Notes: generated by a model not told the origin, from the sequence alone. A stretch of 27,591 bases of DNA from JAEYKI01 sp036679405 (GCA_036679405.1 JAVBVZ010000030.1:1-27591); one strand, 5' to 3'; positions 1-7,891 are shown, counted from the first letter of the stretch. Numbers and translations are program-made.

Positions 1-39
1 CTTGAAGTCCTCATCATACTGCTTCCTCATTTTTCCCAT
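1..39 (-). CDS. IS3-family transposase OrfA, N-terminus only (cut by window edge)
   Basis: The leftward frame beginning at ATG 39-37 reads MGKMRKQYDEDFK before running off the window. This resembles the start of the small HTH protein OrfA of IS3-family elements, which binds the element ends and is usually joined to OrfB by frameshifting. A GGAGG motif lies 6 bases upstream of the ATG. The upstream sequence at 81-96 matches the terminal repeat found at the other edge of the window (27496-27511), which supports the reading as an IS end. Only 13 codons are visible, so the subgroup cannot be assigned. Confidence 0.6.
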   Translation of the reverse strand, partial: MGKMRKQYDEDFK

Positions 40-107
40 TTTCCGCCTCCGATTTCCGAGCTTTTTCCCGCTCTTTCCATCTTAGCAGATTGTCTATTAT
101 TTTAACA
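1..107 (-). mobile_element. Left-edge insertion sequence end (IS3 type), partial
   Basis: This is the upstream end of an IS whose transposase runs leftward out of the window. Positions 81-96, read on the minus strand, are TAGACAATCTGCTAAG, which differs at one base from 27496-27511 on the plus strand. The outer tip is probably near 104-107 (TGTT read inward on the minus strand), but the sequence outside the TAGACA core does not align cleanly with the right-edge copy, so the boundary is approximate. The target duplication cannot be checked because the other end lies outside. Confidence 0.55.
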
Positions 108-656
108 TGCTCCCAACCTCCAAGTAGTGCTTCTATTTTACAACACTCTTAGAGGTTTACACATATTTCGGGATAGACTCGAACGCCCCCATGCTGACTG
201 TATTAAGGGACAAAACCAGCATCAGTACTGCCTTAATAAATCTCATATTATGTCTACTTTTAAGTTGGTAACTTAATCAAAAAATCCGTCCTAAATAGCA
301 TTTATCAAGATAATTTAAAAGCATAAAATAAAATTGTCTATTTTGATTTATTCGTGCATAGCAAAAACTGCATTATAATGCGGTTTATTCGAAAAGATAT
401 CAACAAATGATAAAATGCACACCCCCCTGTCCAAATGCAAAACGATTTATGAACGGGGGGTGTGCATTGTGCATATCCTTTTGCAACTTGACTTTTCAGC
501 TTTTTAGAGTAATTACTTGTGATAATAAACCACGCCATTCCATATCGATAATTCAAGGGGTGAGTAATTGACACTTTAAATTACCGTAGATATTTCGAAA
601 TTAGTGGTCTTTTTGCGGTATTATGTATTGATCCTCACTTATTTATTCTATTCGCA
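108..656. other. Gene-poor AT-rich spacer between the IS and the kinase gene
   Basis: I see no convincing gene here. The longest frame (78 codons, minus strand, 338-574) runs through a large inverted repeat and has no family resemblance. A 29-codon leftward frame (157-246) has a hydrophobic start but no ribosome-binding site. The notable features are the 14-bp inverted repeat at 414-468 and a small palindrome, GCATTATAATGC, at 370-381. As the region downstream of the leftward operon, it presumably contains the transcript end. Confidence 0.5.
414..468 (-). terminator. Long perfect hairpin downstream of the operon, possible terminator
   Basis: Positions 414-427 (AATGCACACCCCCC) and 455-468 are perfect reverse complements: 14 bp including six consecutive G:C pairs, around a 27-base loop. 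It lies about 190 bases past the kinase stop. On the minus strand the stem is followed by a short weak T-rich stretch (TTTTATC). It could end the operon transcript, but the tail is poor for intrinsic termination and the loop is long, so a relic mobile-element end or a protein-binding hairpin is also possible. Confidence 0.4.
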
Positions 657-1892
657 TCAGTCGAGAGGACCTACGCATTTTGCTTTCCAGGGAGCGAAAG
701 AAACCTTACCCTGAATTGTATACTGTGATGCATGGCACGCAGCCGGAATATTGTTTGCAATCATATTGATCGTAGAGTATGCCAATGTTGCAAATTTGCA
801 TGCTTCCTTATATTCTGGAGGAATACCAATCTCATCAGATGAAGTGAGCCTGATATAAGACGGCAGCCTTTCCTGAATGAATTTCATGATTATGGGGTTT
901 TTAACGCCGCCGCCGCTTGCATACATTACTCTGGCCTGTCTTAAAAGATCTGCTGGTATATTGTCATTCATGCTCTTTAAAATAGCTTCAGCAGTAAATG
1001 CACAGAACGTTGCAAGAATGTCTTCACCGGACAGATGATTGTATTTCTCGATCATATTATGAGCATACACGTCGGAAAAATCATACTTCCAACCTGAACG
1101 GGGCATGGGGCGCTTGAAAAAGTCATGTTGCATGCATTCTGCAAGCATCGTTTCGTCTACTTTTCCTTTAGCTGCTATTTTGCCGTCATAATCGCAGGAC
1201 ATATTATACAGTTTACGAGCCGCATGGTCTAAAAGCAGGTTTCCGGGACCGGTATCAAAAGCGACCATCTTGCGTCTGTCTTTATGTGCAAGATGCACAT
1301 TCGCAATACCGCCGATATTTAATGTCAGTGTTGGCTCTTCTCTATCGCGGAACAGCACAAAATCAAAATACTGCATAAGCGGCGCAGCATTACCGCCCCA
1401 TACATGGTCAGCCTGGCGGAAGTTCGTGACAGTAGTAATGTTGGTCAGCCCGGCTATAACGGACGTATCTCCAATCTGGAAGCCGCATGGATAAGGTCCG
1501 TTCAGCCATCTTGATACCCAGTTGTCTTTTTGCTCTTTGGTCATGGCTTTTATTCCTACATGGTCTGGCTGCTCCTGGTATATTGTCTGCCCGTCAAGAC
1601 CGAGCACTTCAATATCACGGTGATCCAAACTGTTCTCACGCAGAAACTTTCTCACACACTCAGACATAACCGCACCGGCAATATAGGTTATTCTTGTCAT
1701 TCGGTAAAGATCGACTTTGTTGTCAAAAGAAGGCAGTATCAGATCTTCAACCTCTTTTGGCCAGGCATAGGAAGCTCCTTTTAAGAACTTTGTCGGTTTT
1801 GGAAAACCATCTTTTGCAATTTCCGTCTCTGCCAGTATCACATCGATACCGTCAAATGACGATCCACTGTTTAATCCCATTATTAATGCCAT
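657..1892 (-). CDS. AnmK-family anhydro-sugar kinase, divergent
   Basis: Last gene of the sugar operon. AnmK enzymes use ATP and water to open 1,6-anhydro-MurNAc and phosphorylate it to MurNAc-6-phosphate in the cytoplasm. Family signatures are present: GLNSGSSFDGID (residues 6-17; usual form GLMSGTSLDGID), GQT (101-103), QIGD (139-142), an RQAD segment with the probable catalytic Asp162, NIGGIAN (192-198), FDTGPGN (212-218) and a GGG turn (327-329). At 411 residues it is about 40 longer than typical AnmK. Roughly 25 extra residues sit between GQT and QIGD, next to where the substrate binds, and the usual SHGQT is LDGQT here. No MurNAc-6-phosphate etherase is nearby, so another anhydro-sugar (or another sugar) is likely. 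The start is set by GGAGG 7 to 8 bases before the ATG. Family assignment is solid; the substrate is unknown. Confidence 0.85.
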   Translation of the reverse strand: MALIMGLNSGSSFDGIDVILAETEIAKDGFPKPTKFLKGASYAWPKEVEDLILPSFDNKVDLYRMTRITYIAGAVMSECVRKFLRENSLDHRDIEVLGLDGQTIYQEQPDHVGIKAMTKEQKDNWVSRWLNGPYPCGFQIGDTSVIAGLTNITTVTNFRQADHVWGGNAAPLMQYFDFVLFRDREEPTLTLNIGGIANVHLAHKDRRKMVAFDTGPGNLLLDHAARKLYNMSCDYDGKIAAKGKVDETMLAECMQHDFFKRPMPRSGWKYDFSDVYAHNMIEKYNHLSGEDILATFCAFTAEAILKSMNDNIPADLLRQARVMYASGGGVKNPIIMKFIQERLPSYIRLTSSDEIGIPPEYKEACKFATLAYSTINMIANNIPAACHASQYTIQGKVSFAPWKAKCVGPLD

Positions 1893-1941
1893 AACAATTC
1901 CTCCATATATAATTATTTTTAGTTTTTAGAGTTTACGGCTG

Positions 1942-2922
1942 TTAGTCATTTTTTCTTGACAGCGCTACTGCCAGAATGATGATAACACCACTTAATATAT
2001 TTTGCTGTGCTATTTCAAGACCCATCAAAACAAGGCCGTTGCTGATCATGCTGACCAAAACTGCGCCGACAACAGTACCTATTACAGATCCTTTGCCGCC
2101 CGAGAGGGCAGTGCCCCCGATAATAACCGCTGCAAGTACATCCATTTCATCGCCGTCGCCAAAGCTATAACGCCCGGCGTGCATAATACCCGTATACAGC
2201 ATGCCTGCAAGAGCTGCGCATACGCCTGAGAACACAAATACGCTAAACACGATTTTTTTGGTGTTAATCCCGGTATATGCCGCGGACATTCTGTTTCCGC
2301 CAGTTGCCAGCACCTTTTTCCCATATTTCATTTTATTGAGCGCTATATATCCTATGAAGGCCGCTCCAGCCGACCAAATGACCAATGTCGGCAACACGCC
2401 GCCTATATAACCTATCCCGAATATCTGTAAGAAAGCAGGATCATCAATAGGAACGGGGCTGGTATTTGTCAGCCACATAGCCGAGCCTCTTATCGCCAGC
2501 ATCGTTCCTAGTGTGACTAAAAATGACGGGATTCTTGCATAAGCCACGCATAAGCCGTTAATGGTACCTACTAATAGCCCTGCGGCCAAGCCAACAATAA
2601 TTGCTGTAAAGGTGTTTGCCCCGCTGTCCAGCGCCATTGCGCATAACAATGCTGAAAAGGCTGTCGCGGAACCGATTGACAAATCAATTTCTCCGCTTGC
2701 TAGAACGAAAGTCATAGCGACACTCATTACGATTACCATGGTTGTGTTTTGAACAATGTTAAGCAGGTTGGCTGATTTTAAGAAGCCCTTGTCCCCTATC
2801 AAAATAGAAAAAAACACAAATATTACAATAAAACCAATGTATACTACGTAATCGCGCCAATCAAACTTTTTTTTGCTCTGCAATAGGGCGCCACCGCTTT
2901 GTTTATTCCCTGTGGACAGCAT
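1942..2922 (-). CDS. Sugar ABC transporter permease (RbsC/AlsC type)
   Basis: Integral membrane subunit of a ribose/allose-type importer (BPD_transp_2 family), forming the channel for sugar delivered by the lipoprotein encoded at 4495-5763. About 326 residues with roughly eight to ten hydrophobic segments after a charged N-terminus. Family hallmarks include FVLASGEIDLSIGS near residue 75 and the conserved stretch AAVIIGGTALSGGKGS, which contacts the ATPase. I place the start at ATG 2922 because AGGAGG precedes it by 9 bases; an upstream in-frame ATG at 2940 overlaps that site. The gene overlaps the 3' end of the ATPase gene by 20 bases, which suggests translational coupling. Confidence is high for the class and low for the exact sugar. 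Confidence 0.93.
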   Translation of the reverse strand: MLSTGNKQSGGALLQSKKKFDWRDYVVYIGFIVIFVFFSILIGDKGFLKSANLLNIVQNTTMVIVMSVAMTFVLASGEIDLSIGSATAFSALLCAMALDSGANTFTAIIVGLAAGLLVGTINGLCVAYARIPSFLVTLGTMLAIRGSAMWLTNTSPVPIDDPAFLQIFGIGYIGGVLPTLVIWSAGAAFIGYIALNKMKYGKKVLATGGNRMSAAYTGINTKKIVFSVFVFSGVCAALAGMLYTGIMHAGRYSFGDGDEMDVLAAVIIGGTALSGGKGSVIGTVVGAVLVSMISNGLVLMGLEIAQQNILSGVIIILAVALSRKND

Positions 2923-4396
2923 TGTGCAGTTCCTCCTCATTCATGATTTCTTCTCTTTGGATCTCTGTAATTATTTTTCCATTTCGCATGATAAGCAGCC
3001 TATCGCTTATTGCCAGTAACTCTTCAAATTCCGAAGAAATAACCAGTACGGCCGCTCCTTCATTAGCCATTTTTCTTATGGTTTCAACAATTTCTGCCTT
3101 AGCGGCAATATCGACGCCTATCGTAGGCTCATCCAGTACAAAAACTTTTGGGTTGAGAGCAAGCCATTTAGCAAACACTATTTTTTGCTGGTTTCCGCCC
3201 GACAACGATTTGACAGCCTTATTTGGACTATCCGTAACAATGTTTAATTTTGAAACATACTTGTTTACAAGCAAATTGCACTTTGTTTTGTCAATCAATG
3301 CTCTTTTCTCGATGTTGGTTAATGTAGGAAGAATCATGTTTTCTTTAATACTATGATTCAAGACTAGTCCTTGTGCTCTTCTGTCCTCTGGTACGAGAAC
3401 CAAACCGTTTTTAATGGCATTTTTGATGTTGCTGATTTGTTTTCCGCCAATCAAAATGCTGCCTGAATCCTTTTTTTCTATACCGAAAAGACAACGTGCA
3501 ATCTCGGTCCTTCCGCTCCCCATCAGACCCGCAAGCCCCAGTACTTCTCCGGGATAGATTTTAAAAGATACATCTTTAACAGCTTGTTTGTAAGTTAAAT
3601 GCTCGACTTGCAAAACCGGTTTTTCGCCTATTTTTTTATCGTTTTTTATATACCTGAAGTTTTCTACATTATTACCGACCATATAATGAACAACCTTGCT
3701 GATGGTAAGATTACTGCTTGCCTCCGCAAGAACAATGCCCCCGTCTTTTAAAACCGTTACCTTATCACAGATCTTCAAGATTTCCGAGAGCCTGTGCGAA
3801 ATATATATAATAGAAATTCCACTTTCTTTTAAGTCCTTCACAATTTTAAAAAGCACGCTGGTTTCTGTTTCCGTAAGGGACGCTGTGGGCTCGTCCATTA
3901 TCAATATTTTTGTGTTTTTCATTAAAATAGCTTTTGCAATTTCAACCATCTGGCGATATCCAACCCCAAGCCTGTTCACAGGAACATTTAAATCGATATC
4001 TATATTCAGTTTTTGGAAAACTTCTTTAGCTTTTCTGAGACATTCAGCTTTATCAATAAATATTCCCTTTGTGTGTTCCCTGTTTAAAAACAGATTTTCA
4101 AGAACAGTAAGCGTAGGAATCAAGCTGAATTCCTGAAAAATCATCGATATTCCGTTTGATTCCGAATCATTTGGCGTACATATATCAACTTTCTTGCCTT
4201 CGATAAAAATTTCTCCGACATCTTTTGTATATATGCCCGTCAAGATTTTCATCAGTGTGGATTTTCCTGCTCCATTTCCTCCGCACAAAGCATGAACCTC
4301 GCCCTTTTTTACAGAAAAATTTACACCTTCCAAAACCGGGACACCATTAAATGATTTTCCAATATCCTTCATTTCAAGAATATTTTCTTTATCCAT
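2903..4396 (-). CDS. Sugar ABC transporter double ATPase (RbsA/MglA type)
   Basis: Cytoplasmic energising subunit with two fused ABC domains, about 497 residues, the usual length for RbsA/AlsA/MglA. The first domain has a good Walker A (GGNGAGKST, residues 39-47), a degenerate signature (GVGYRQMVEIAKA) and Walker B (ILIMDEPTAS). The second has a modified Walker A (GLMGSGRTE), a canonical LSGGNQQK signature and Walker B (VFVLDEPTIGVD). This asymmetry is normal in the family. The start at 4396 is favoured by AGGTG 5 bases upstream; the frame stays open for 13 more codons into a hairpin (4419-4453) without a ribosome site. It is transcribed between the binding protein and the permease. Confidence 0.95.
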   Translation of the reverse strand: MDKENILEMKDIGKSFNGVPVLEGVNFSVKKGEVHALCGGNGAGKSTLMKILTGIYTKDVGEIFIEGKKVDICTPNDSESNGISMIFQEFSLIPTLTVLENLFLNREHTKGIFIDKAECLRKAKEVFQKLNIDIDLNVPVNRLGVGYRQMVEIAKAILMKNTKILIMDEPTASLTETETSVLFKIVKDLKESGISIIYISHRLSEILKICDKVTVLKDGGIVLAEASSNLTISKVVHYMVGNNVENFRYIKNDKKIGEKPVLQVEHLTYKQAVKDVSFKIYPGEVLGLAGLMGSGRTEIARCLFGIEKKDSGSILIGGKQISNIKNAIKNGLVLVPEDRRAQGLVLNHSIKENMILPTLTNIEKRALIDKTKCNLLVNKYVSKLNIVTDSPNKAVKSLSGGNQQKIVFAKWLALNPKVFVLDEPTIGVDIAAKAEIVETIRKMANEGAAVLVISSEFEELLAISDRLLIMRNGKIITEIQREEIMNEEELHNAVHRE

Positions 4397-4418
4397 CACA
4401 TCACCTATTCCGAATATT

Positions 4419-4453
4419 TTTCGTGTTCGCCGCAATAAGCTGCGAACACGAAA
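4419..4453 (-). promoter_or_regulatory. Intergenic hairpin between binding-protein and ATPase genes
   Basis: Positions 4419-4430 and 4442-4453 form a perfect 12-bp inverted repeat (TTTCGTGTTCGC and its complement) around an 11-base loop. On the transcribed strand no T-run follows it, so it is not a standard terminator. In ABC sugar operons a hairpin just after the binding-protein gene commonly blocks 3' decay and raises that protein relative to the membrane parts. That role is inferred from position here. Confidence 0.6.
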
Positions 4454-4494
4454 TTATCATACTTATTTACGTACATTTGCGTTGAATCAATAGA

Positions 4495-5763
4495 TTATTT
4501 CACAACAGCTGATTCAATGTCTTCACCGGCATCTTCGTGCCATACGGCTTTATATGCATCCACAACATTTGAACGATCTACTGCGAGATTTGCATAGGAT
4601 ACAACAGGCGGCACATCCTCGCCCAGCAGTTTGAGACCGGCAATCTTTGCTTCTGTCATACCCATATCATACGGGAACTGTGTGCCAAGTCCGTAAATGT
4701 AATTCTGTTGAGCGATATTTAAAGCTGCGTCATAGTCCAGGTCTTCTGTTATCACCTGGCAATCTCCGGGCTCAAGTCCGGCAAGGCGCGCCGCTGCGAT
4801 TGTTCCCTGCGCGGGAACATTCCAGGCTACCCAGACACCGTTCAGATCGGGAAACTGGGTGAACATAGCGGTGGAGATTTCCTGCGTGTCGTCTTGGTGC
4901 TCAAAGCCAGCCGAATAAACCAGTTGAATATCAGGGTATTTAACCTTCAACCGTGTAACAAAACCTAAATATCTGAGGTTTGTTGTTGCGTAATCCGTTG
5001 CATAATACAGAGCGCCAACCTTGCCGGTACCGCCTATGGCATCAGCCATGAGATCCGCTGCTACCATTCCGTTTCCAAAGTCATCAGGAATAACAACCGA
5101 AGCATAATCAACGCCTGCTTCCATATTATCGGGGCCCTGGCTCATAAACACGAGCGTGATGCCTGCGGCCGCAGCTTCCTGAAATGCAACATATGTGGTT
5201 GCAGGATCAACGGGAAGAGATACGATGATATCAACGTCTGCGGCAATCGCTGCACGGACCTGTTCCATTTGGGTAGCGTCATTATAATTGGCATCAGCTA
5301 CCGAAACCACTTCGATACCCATGTTTTCAAACTCTTGTTTCAGGCCGCGCACCTGTTCCGTAGGCCAGTCAAAGCTCATCGAGTGCATGCATATGGCTGC
5401 TTTATAGCCGCCCTCTTTTAATTTCGTATACTGTTCATCCGTTACGGCGATCTGATCTGCAGATACGGTTTGAATGCCATTATACGTAGGAGTCATGTTC
5501 TGCCCTGAAATATCGTCAAGAGTTGCAAGTTCTAGCTGTTCAGCTGTAGGTTGTTCAAACCACGGAGGCTGCTCAACACCTTCCCATTCGACGACAATAC
5601 TTGAGTCATCCTGTGCTACTGCAGTTTCACTGGAAGCTGCTGTCGTTGTGGCTGATTCTGTTGCAGGTGCAACTGTTTCTGTTGCGGTCGACGGCGTTTC
5701 AGAACATGCTGCTAATGAAAACACCAATCCTATCGCAAGTAAAATTGTTACTAATTTTTTCAT
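4495..5763 (-). CDS. Sugar-binding lipoprotein of the ABC importer
   Basis: Extracytoplasmic receptor that captures the sugar for the permease. The N-terminus is a lipoprotein signal (MKKLVTILLAIGLVFSLAAC); Cys20 in the LAAC box would be lipidated and membrane-anchored. A Thr/Ala/Ser-rich linker follows (about 21-55), then a region of around 60 residues, then the periplasmic-binding-protein (Peripla_BP_4, RbsB-like) fold from about residue 118, with the DxxxQxxxVRAAIAADVDIIV pattern typical of these receptors. At 422 residues it is about 100 longer than RbsB; the extra length is the linker plus an added N-terminal segment. GGAG precedes the ATG. The ligand cannot be read from sequence. Confidence 0.9.
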   Translation of the reverse strand: MKKLVTILLAIGLVFSLAACSETPSTATETVAPATESATTTAASSETAVAQDDSSIVVEWEGVEQPPWFEQPTAEQLELATLDDISGQNMTPTYNGIQTVSADQIAVTDEQYTKLKEGGYKAAICMHSMSFDWPTEQVRGLKQEFENMGIEVVSVADANYNDATQMEQVRAAIAADVDIIVSLPVDPATTYVAFQEAAAAGITLVFMSQGPDNMEAGVDYASVVIPDDFGNGMVAADLMADAIGGTGKVGALYYATDYATTNLRYLGFVTRLKVKYPDIQLVYSAGFEHQDDTQEISTAMFTQFPDLNGVWVAWNVPAQGTIAAARLAGLEPGDCQVITEDLDYDAALNIAQQNYIYGLGTQFPYDMGMTEAKIAGLKLLGEDVPPVVSYANLAVDRSNVVDAYKAVWHEDAGEDIESAVVK

Positions 5764-5792
5764 ACTACTTCTCCACTTCTTTATTTTTTTTG

Positions 5793-5806
5793 TGATAACG
5801 TAAAAA
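5793..5806. promoter_or_regulatory. Operator-like half palindrome before the binding-protein gene
   Basis: TGATAACGTAAAAA matches the left half (TGATAACG) of the palindrome found at 9781-9794 and 9900-9913; the right half is degenerate. It lies in the 56-base gap between the hydrolase and binding-protein genes. The pair TGTGAT (5791-5796) and ATCACA (5811-5816) adds a second, wider inverted repeat here. It may be a weak internal site for the LacI-type regulator. Confidence 0.35.
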
Positions 5807-5819
5807 TCTGATCACAAAA

Positions 5820-6722
5820 CTATTTAATCTCGTTAAAGAATTTCAGATACTCGGCTGCAACCTCTGCTGGCAATTCAAGCGGCAGGTTGTGTCCGCAGTC
5901 AAGAATGACTCCCCTGACATTTTCCGCAACCTGACGCATCTGGTAGAGAGCCTCATCACCAAAGAAATGTTTACCGGCTACAGCCATGACAGGCATTTGG
6001 AGCTTCTTTTTGAATTGTTCCTGATTCTGCTCCGCATCATTCTCGCTTTCGCGGTAAATTTCAAAAATTGTGCGCATACCGCAAGGAGTAGTCATCCAAC
6101 GGACATACTCATCGAGCTCATCATCACCAAGTGCGGACGGATCATACATCTCGCTTCTCATCCAGGTTCCCCAGAATTCCTTTTCTTTGCCGGCAAGCAG
6201 CATTTCCGGATAACCGGGGAGAGAGAAGAAGTTCAAGTGCCAAAGATTCCGCGTATCCCAGCGTTTAAAATTCTTGATCCTGTCCGCAGGGCCTTTTTCC
6301 CAGCCTAAGCCCGGAAGCATCATTTCTTCGTAAACAAGTTGTACGACCCTGTCTCTGTTAAAGGCTGCAACTGCATAAGCCATAGCCGCGCCCCAATCTT
6401 CTCCGACAACACGGAATTTATCAAATCCTAATGCCGTAACAAGCTGCGCTATGTCTTCGGCGATAGTTTTTGTGTCGTATCCTTTATCAGGGCGCTCAGA
6501 ATCACCAAATCCCCTGATGTCAGGCGTCAACACGGTGTAATAGGGTGTAAGATGTGGAACTACTCTGCGCCAGAAATACATGGTTTTCGGCACTCCGTGC
6601 AGTAATACAACCAACGGACCGGAACCTGCAATTGCATAGTGTATTCTTACCCCGTTCACATTCTCTTTTCCATGTTTCATCGGAACGCCGTTATGGTCTT
6701 TCATTACTTCCTTGTTATTCAT
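5820..6722 (-). CDS. Alpha/beta hydrolase, epoxide hydrolase/dehalogenase-like
   Basis: A 300-residue cytoplasmic alpha/beta-fold hydrolase. Visible features are the oxyanion motif HGVP (42-45), DIRGFGDSERP (68-78), a nucleophile elbow VVGEDWGAAM in which the nucleophile is Asp109 rather than Ser, a cap domain with WxxT/Y-rich segments (about 135-235), and the catalytic His278 in DCGHNLPLE. An Asp nucleophile followed by WG is typical of soluble epoxide hydrolases and haloacetate/haloalkane dehalogenases, which attack carbon directly, unlike Ser esterases. The start at 6722 is set by GGAGG 8 bases upstream; the longer frame has no ribosome site. An enzyme of this class is unexpected inside a sugar operon, and I cannot name its substrate. 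Confidence 0.85.
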   Translation of the reverse strand: MNNKEVMKDHNGVPMKHGKENVNGVRIHYAIAGSGPLVVLLHGVPKTMYFWRRVVPHLTPYYTVLTPDIRGFGDSERPDKGYDTKTIAEDIAQLVTALGFDKFRVVGEDWGAAMAYAVAAFNRDRVVQLVYEEMMLPGLGWEKGPADRIKNFKRWDTRNLWHLNFFSLPGYPEMLLAGKEKEFWGTWMRSEMYDPSALGDDELDEYVRWMTTPCGMRTIFEIYRESENDAEQNQEQFKKKLQMPVMAVAGKHFFGDEALYQMRQVAENVRGVILDCGHNLPLELPAEVAAEYLKFFNEIK

Positions 6723-6792
6723 TTTTTTATCCTCCATTTTTTTAGATATTTTGACTTGCAATAACAAGATTAGGATCAACTCAGTTTTATAA

Positions 6793-6806
6793 TGTGAACG
6801 TTATCA
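6793..6806. promoter_or_regulatory. Operator-like palindrome before the hydrolase gene
   Basis: TGTGAACGTTATCA has a perfect right half (CGTTATCA) and an imperfect left half relative to the operon's palindrome TGATAACGTTATCA. It sits just upstream of a minus-strand -10-like TATAAA (6786-6791), the usual position for LacI-type repression, so an internal promoter for the hydrolase and transporter genes is plausible. No good -35 is visible. Confidence 0.45.
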
Positions 6807-6808
6807 GT

Positions 6809-7810
6809 TTAAGTATAATTAAAAGGTTTTAAAGAATCTGAGTCATTATTAAAGACAACTTTTTCAATTTGAGGCATAATATTGCCAACACTCGTTTTAA
6901 CTAATTTTAGTTTACCGCAAATCGTATATTGCCCTAAAATGGCAGGAATGAACAGACTGTCACCGCATCTTATATACTCTTTACCATGATCAAATTCGAT
7001 TGTTCCGCAACCCTCAACACATGTAAGAACCTCGAAGCTCTCCATATCTGAAGCCTGTTCTGTCCTTCCTTTTATATCAAATAATGTACAGTTAAAAAAC
7101 TCGCTGATACATAGTATCCTTTTTGTATAACTTTTATATTCAATTGATATTTCCCTAGACTTTTTAACCGGAATAGAAAGATCTATTACATCCATAGCAC
7201 TTTCTATGTCCAACTTTCTTCCCCTGCCATAATCGTATAATCTATATGTTTTATTTGCATTTTGTCCTATTTCAAGAATAACAAGGCCCCTACCCAGAGC
7301 ATGAACTTGTCCGCTGGGTATGTAGAAAAAGTCTCCCTTTTTTACCGGTATTTTATTTAAATATTTCTCAACTGTACCGTTGTGAACGCATCTTTTAAAT
7401 TCCTCCTTTGTACAATCATTGCAGCCCACATACATAAAGGCTTCATCAAATGCTTCCATCACATACCAGGCTTCCGTTTTTCCTTCATTCATTCCATGAT
7501 TTACTGCATATTCATTTGTCGGATGAACCTGGACCGATAGTTTGTCCCTTGGATTTACCAATCTGATCATAATAGGGATACTATCAAACTTCGTTCCAAG
7601 AAGTTTTTTTCCAAAACGACTAATTAATTCATCGATGCTCTTACCCCGGTATTCACCGTTTATCACCACGTTGATGCCTTCGTTATGGCAAGCTACATCC
7701 CAGCTTTCTCCGACTATGCCTTCAGGCAAGTTTGTCCGAAACAGTTCGAAATCTCTTCCTGCCCAGGGCATAGTCTTATAGATATTATTGAATTTCAAAG
7801 GATAAAGCAT
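6809..7810 (-). CDS. manA: Mannose-6-phosphate isomerase, class I
   Basis: Zinc-dependent cupin enzyme interconverting mannose-6-phosphate and fructose-6-phosphate. About 333 residues, matching the short Firmicutes form of class I isomerases. Conserved elements: LSVQVHPTNEYA (zinc-binding Gln and His), KTEAWYV (zinc-binding Glu), IPSGQVHALG (zinc-binding His) and the ANKTYRLYDYGR active-site stretch. I start at ATG 7810 (MLYPLKF) because AAGGG lies 9 bases upstream; two earlier Met codons lack ribosome sites. Its place in a sugar-uptake operon suggests that the imported sugar is turned into mannose-6-phosphate or a related hexose-6-phosphate that enters glycolysis at fructose-6-phosphate. Confidence 0.9.
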   Translation of the reverse strand: MLYPLKFNNIYKTMPWAGRDFELFRTNLPEGIVGESWDVACHNEGINVVINGEYRGKSIDELISRFGKKLLGTKFDSIPIMIRLVNPRDKLSVQVHPTNEYAVNHGMNEGKTEAWYVMEAFDEAFMYVGCNDCTKEEFKRCVHNGTVEKYLNKIPVKKGDFFYIPSGQVHALGRGLVILEIGQNANKTYRLYDYGRGRKLDIESAMDVIDLSIPVKKSREISIEYKSYTKRILCISEFFNCTLFDIKGRTEQASDMESFEVLTCVEGCGTIEFDHGKEYIRCGDSLFIPAILGQYTICGKLKLVKTSVGNIMPQIEKVVFNNDSDSLKPFNYT

Positions 7811-7891
7811 GTTTGGCATCCCTTCTTCATAAAAATTATAAATCAAATTTAATATTATTTTCTTGTGTAGTTTAGGTATATTGTTGCTGTT

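Noticed and set aside
157..246. 29-codon leftward frame with a signal-peptide-like start (MRFIKAVLMLVLSL)
   Set aside because: No ribosome-binding site or promoter, and too short to judge; likely chance in AT-rich DNA.
370..381. Palindrome GCATTATAATGC followed by GGTTT, resembling the ssrA terminator stem
   Set aside because: Similarity to 14284-14300 is short and AT-dominated; probably chance rather than a duplicated site.
338..574. 78-codon minus-strand frame downstream of the kinase
   Set aside because: It runs through the 14-bp inverted repeat, has no ribosome site and no family-like pattern.
657..1892. Reading the kinase as part of ordinary peptidoglycan recycling
   Set aside because: No murQ, nagZ or amidase gene is in the operon, and the protein departs from AnmK at several conserved positions; kept only as a fallback.
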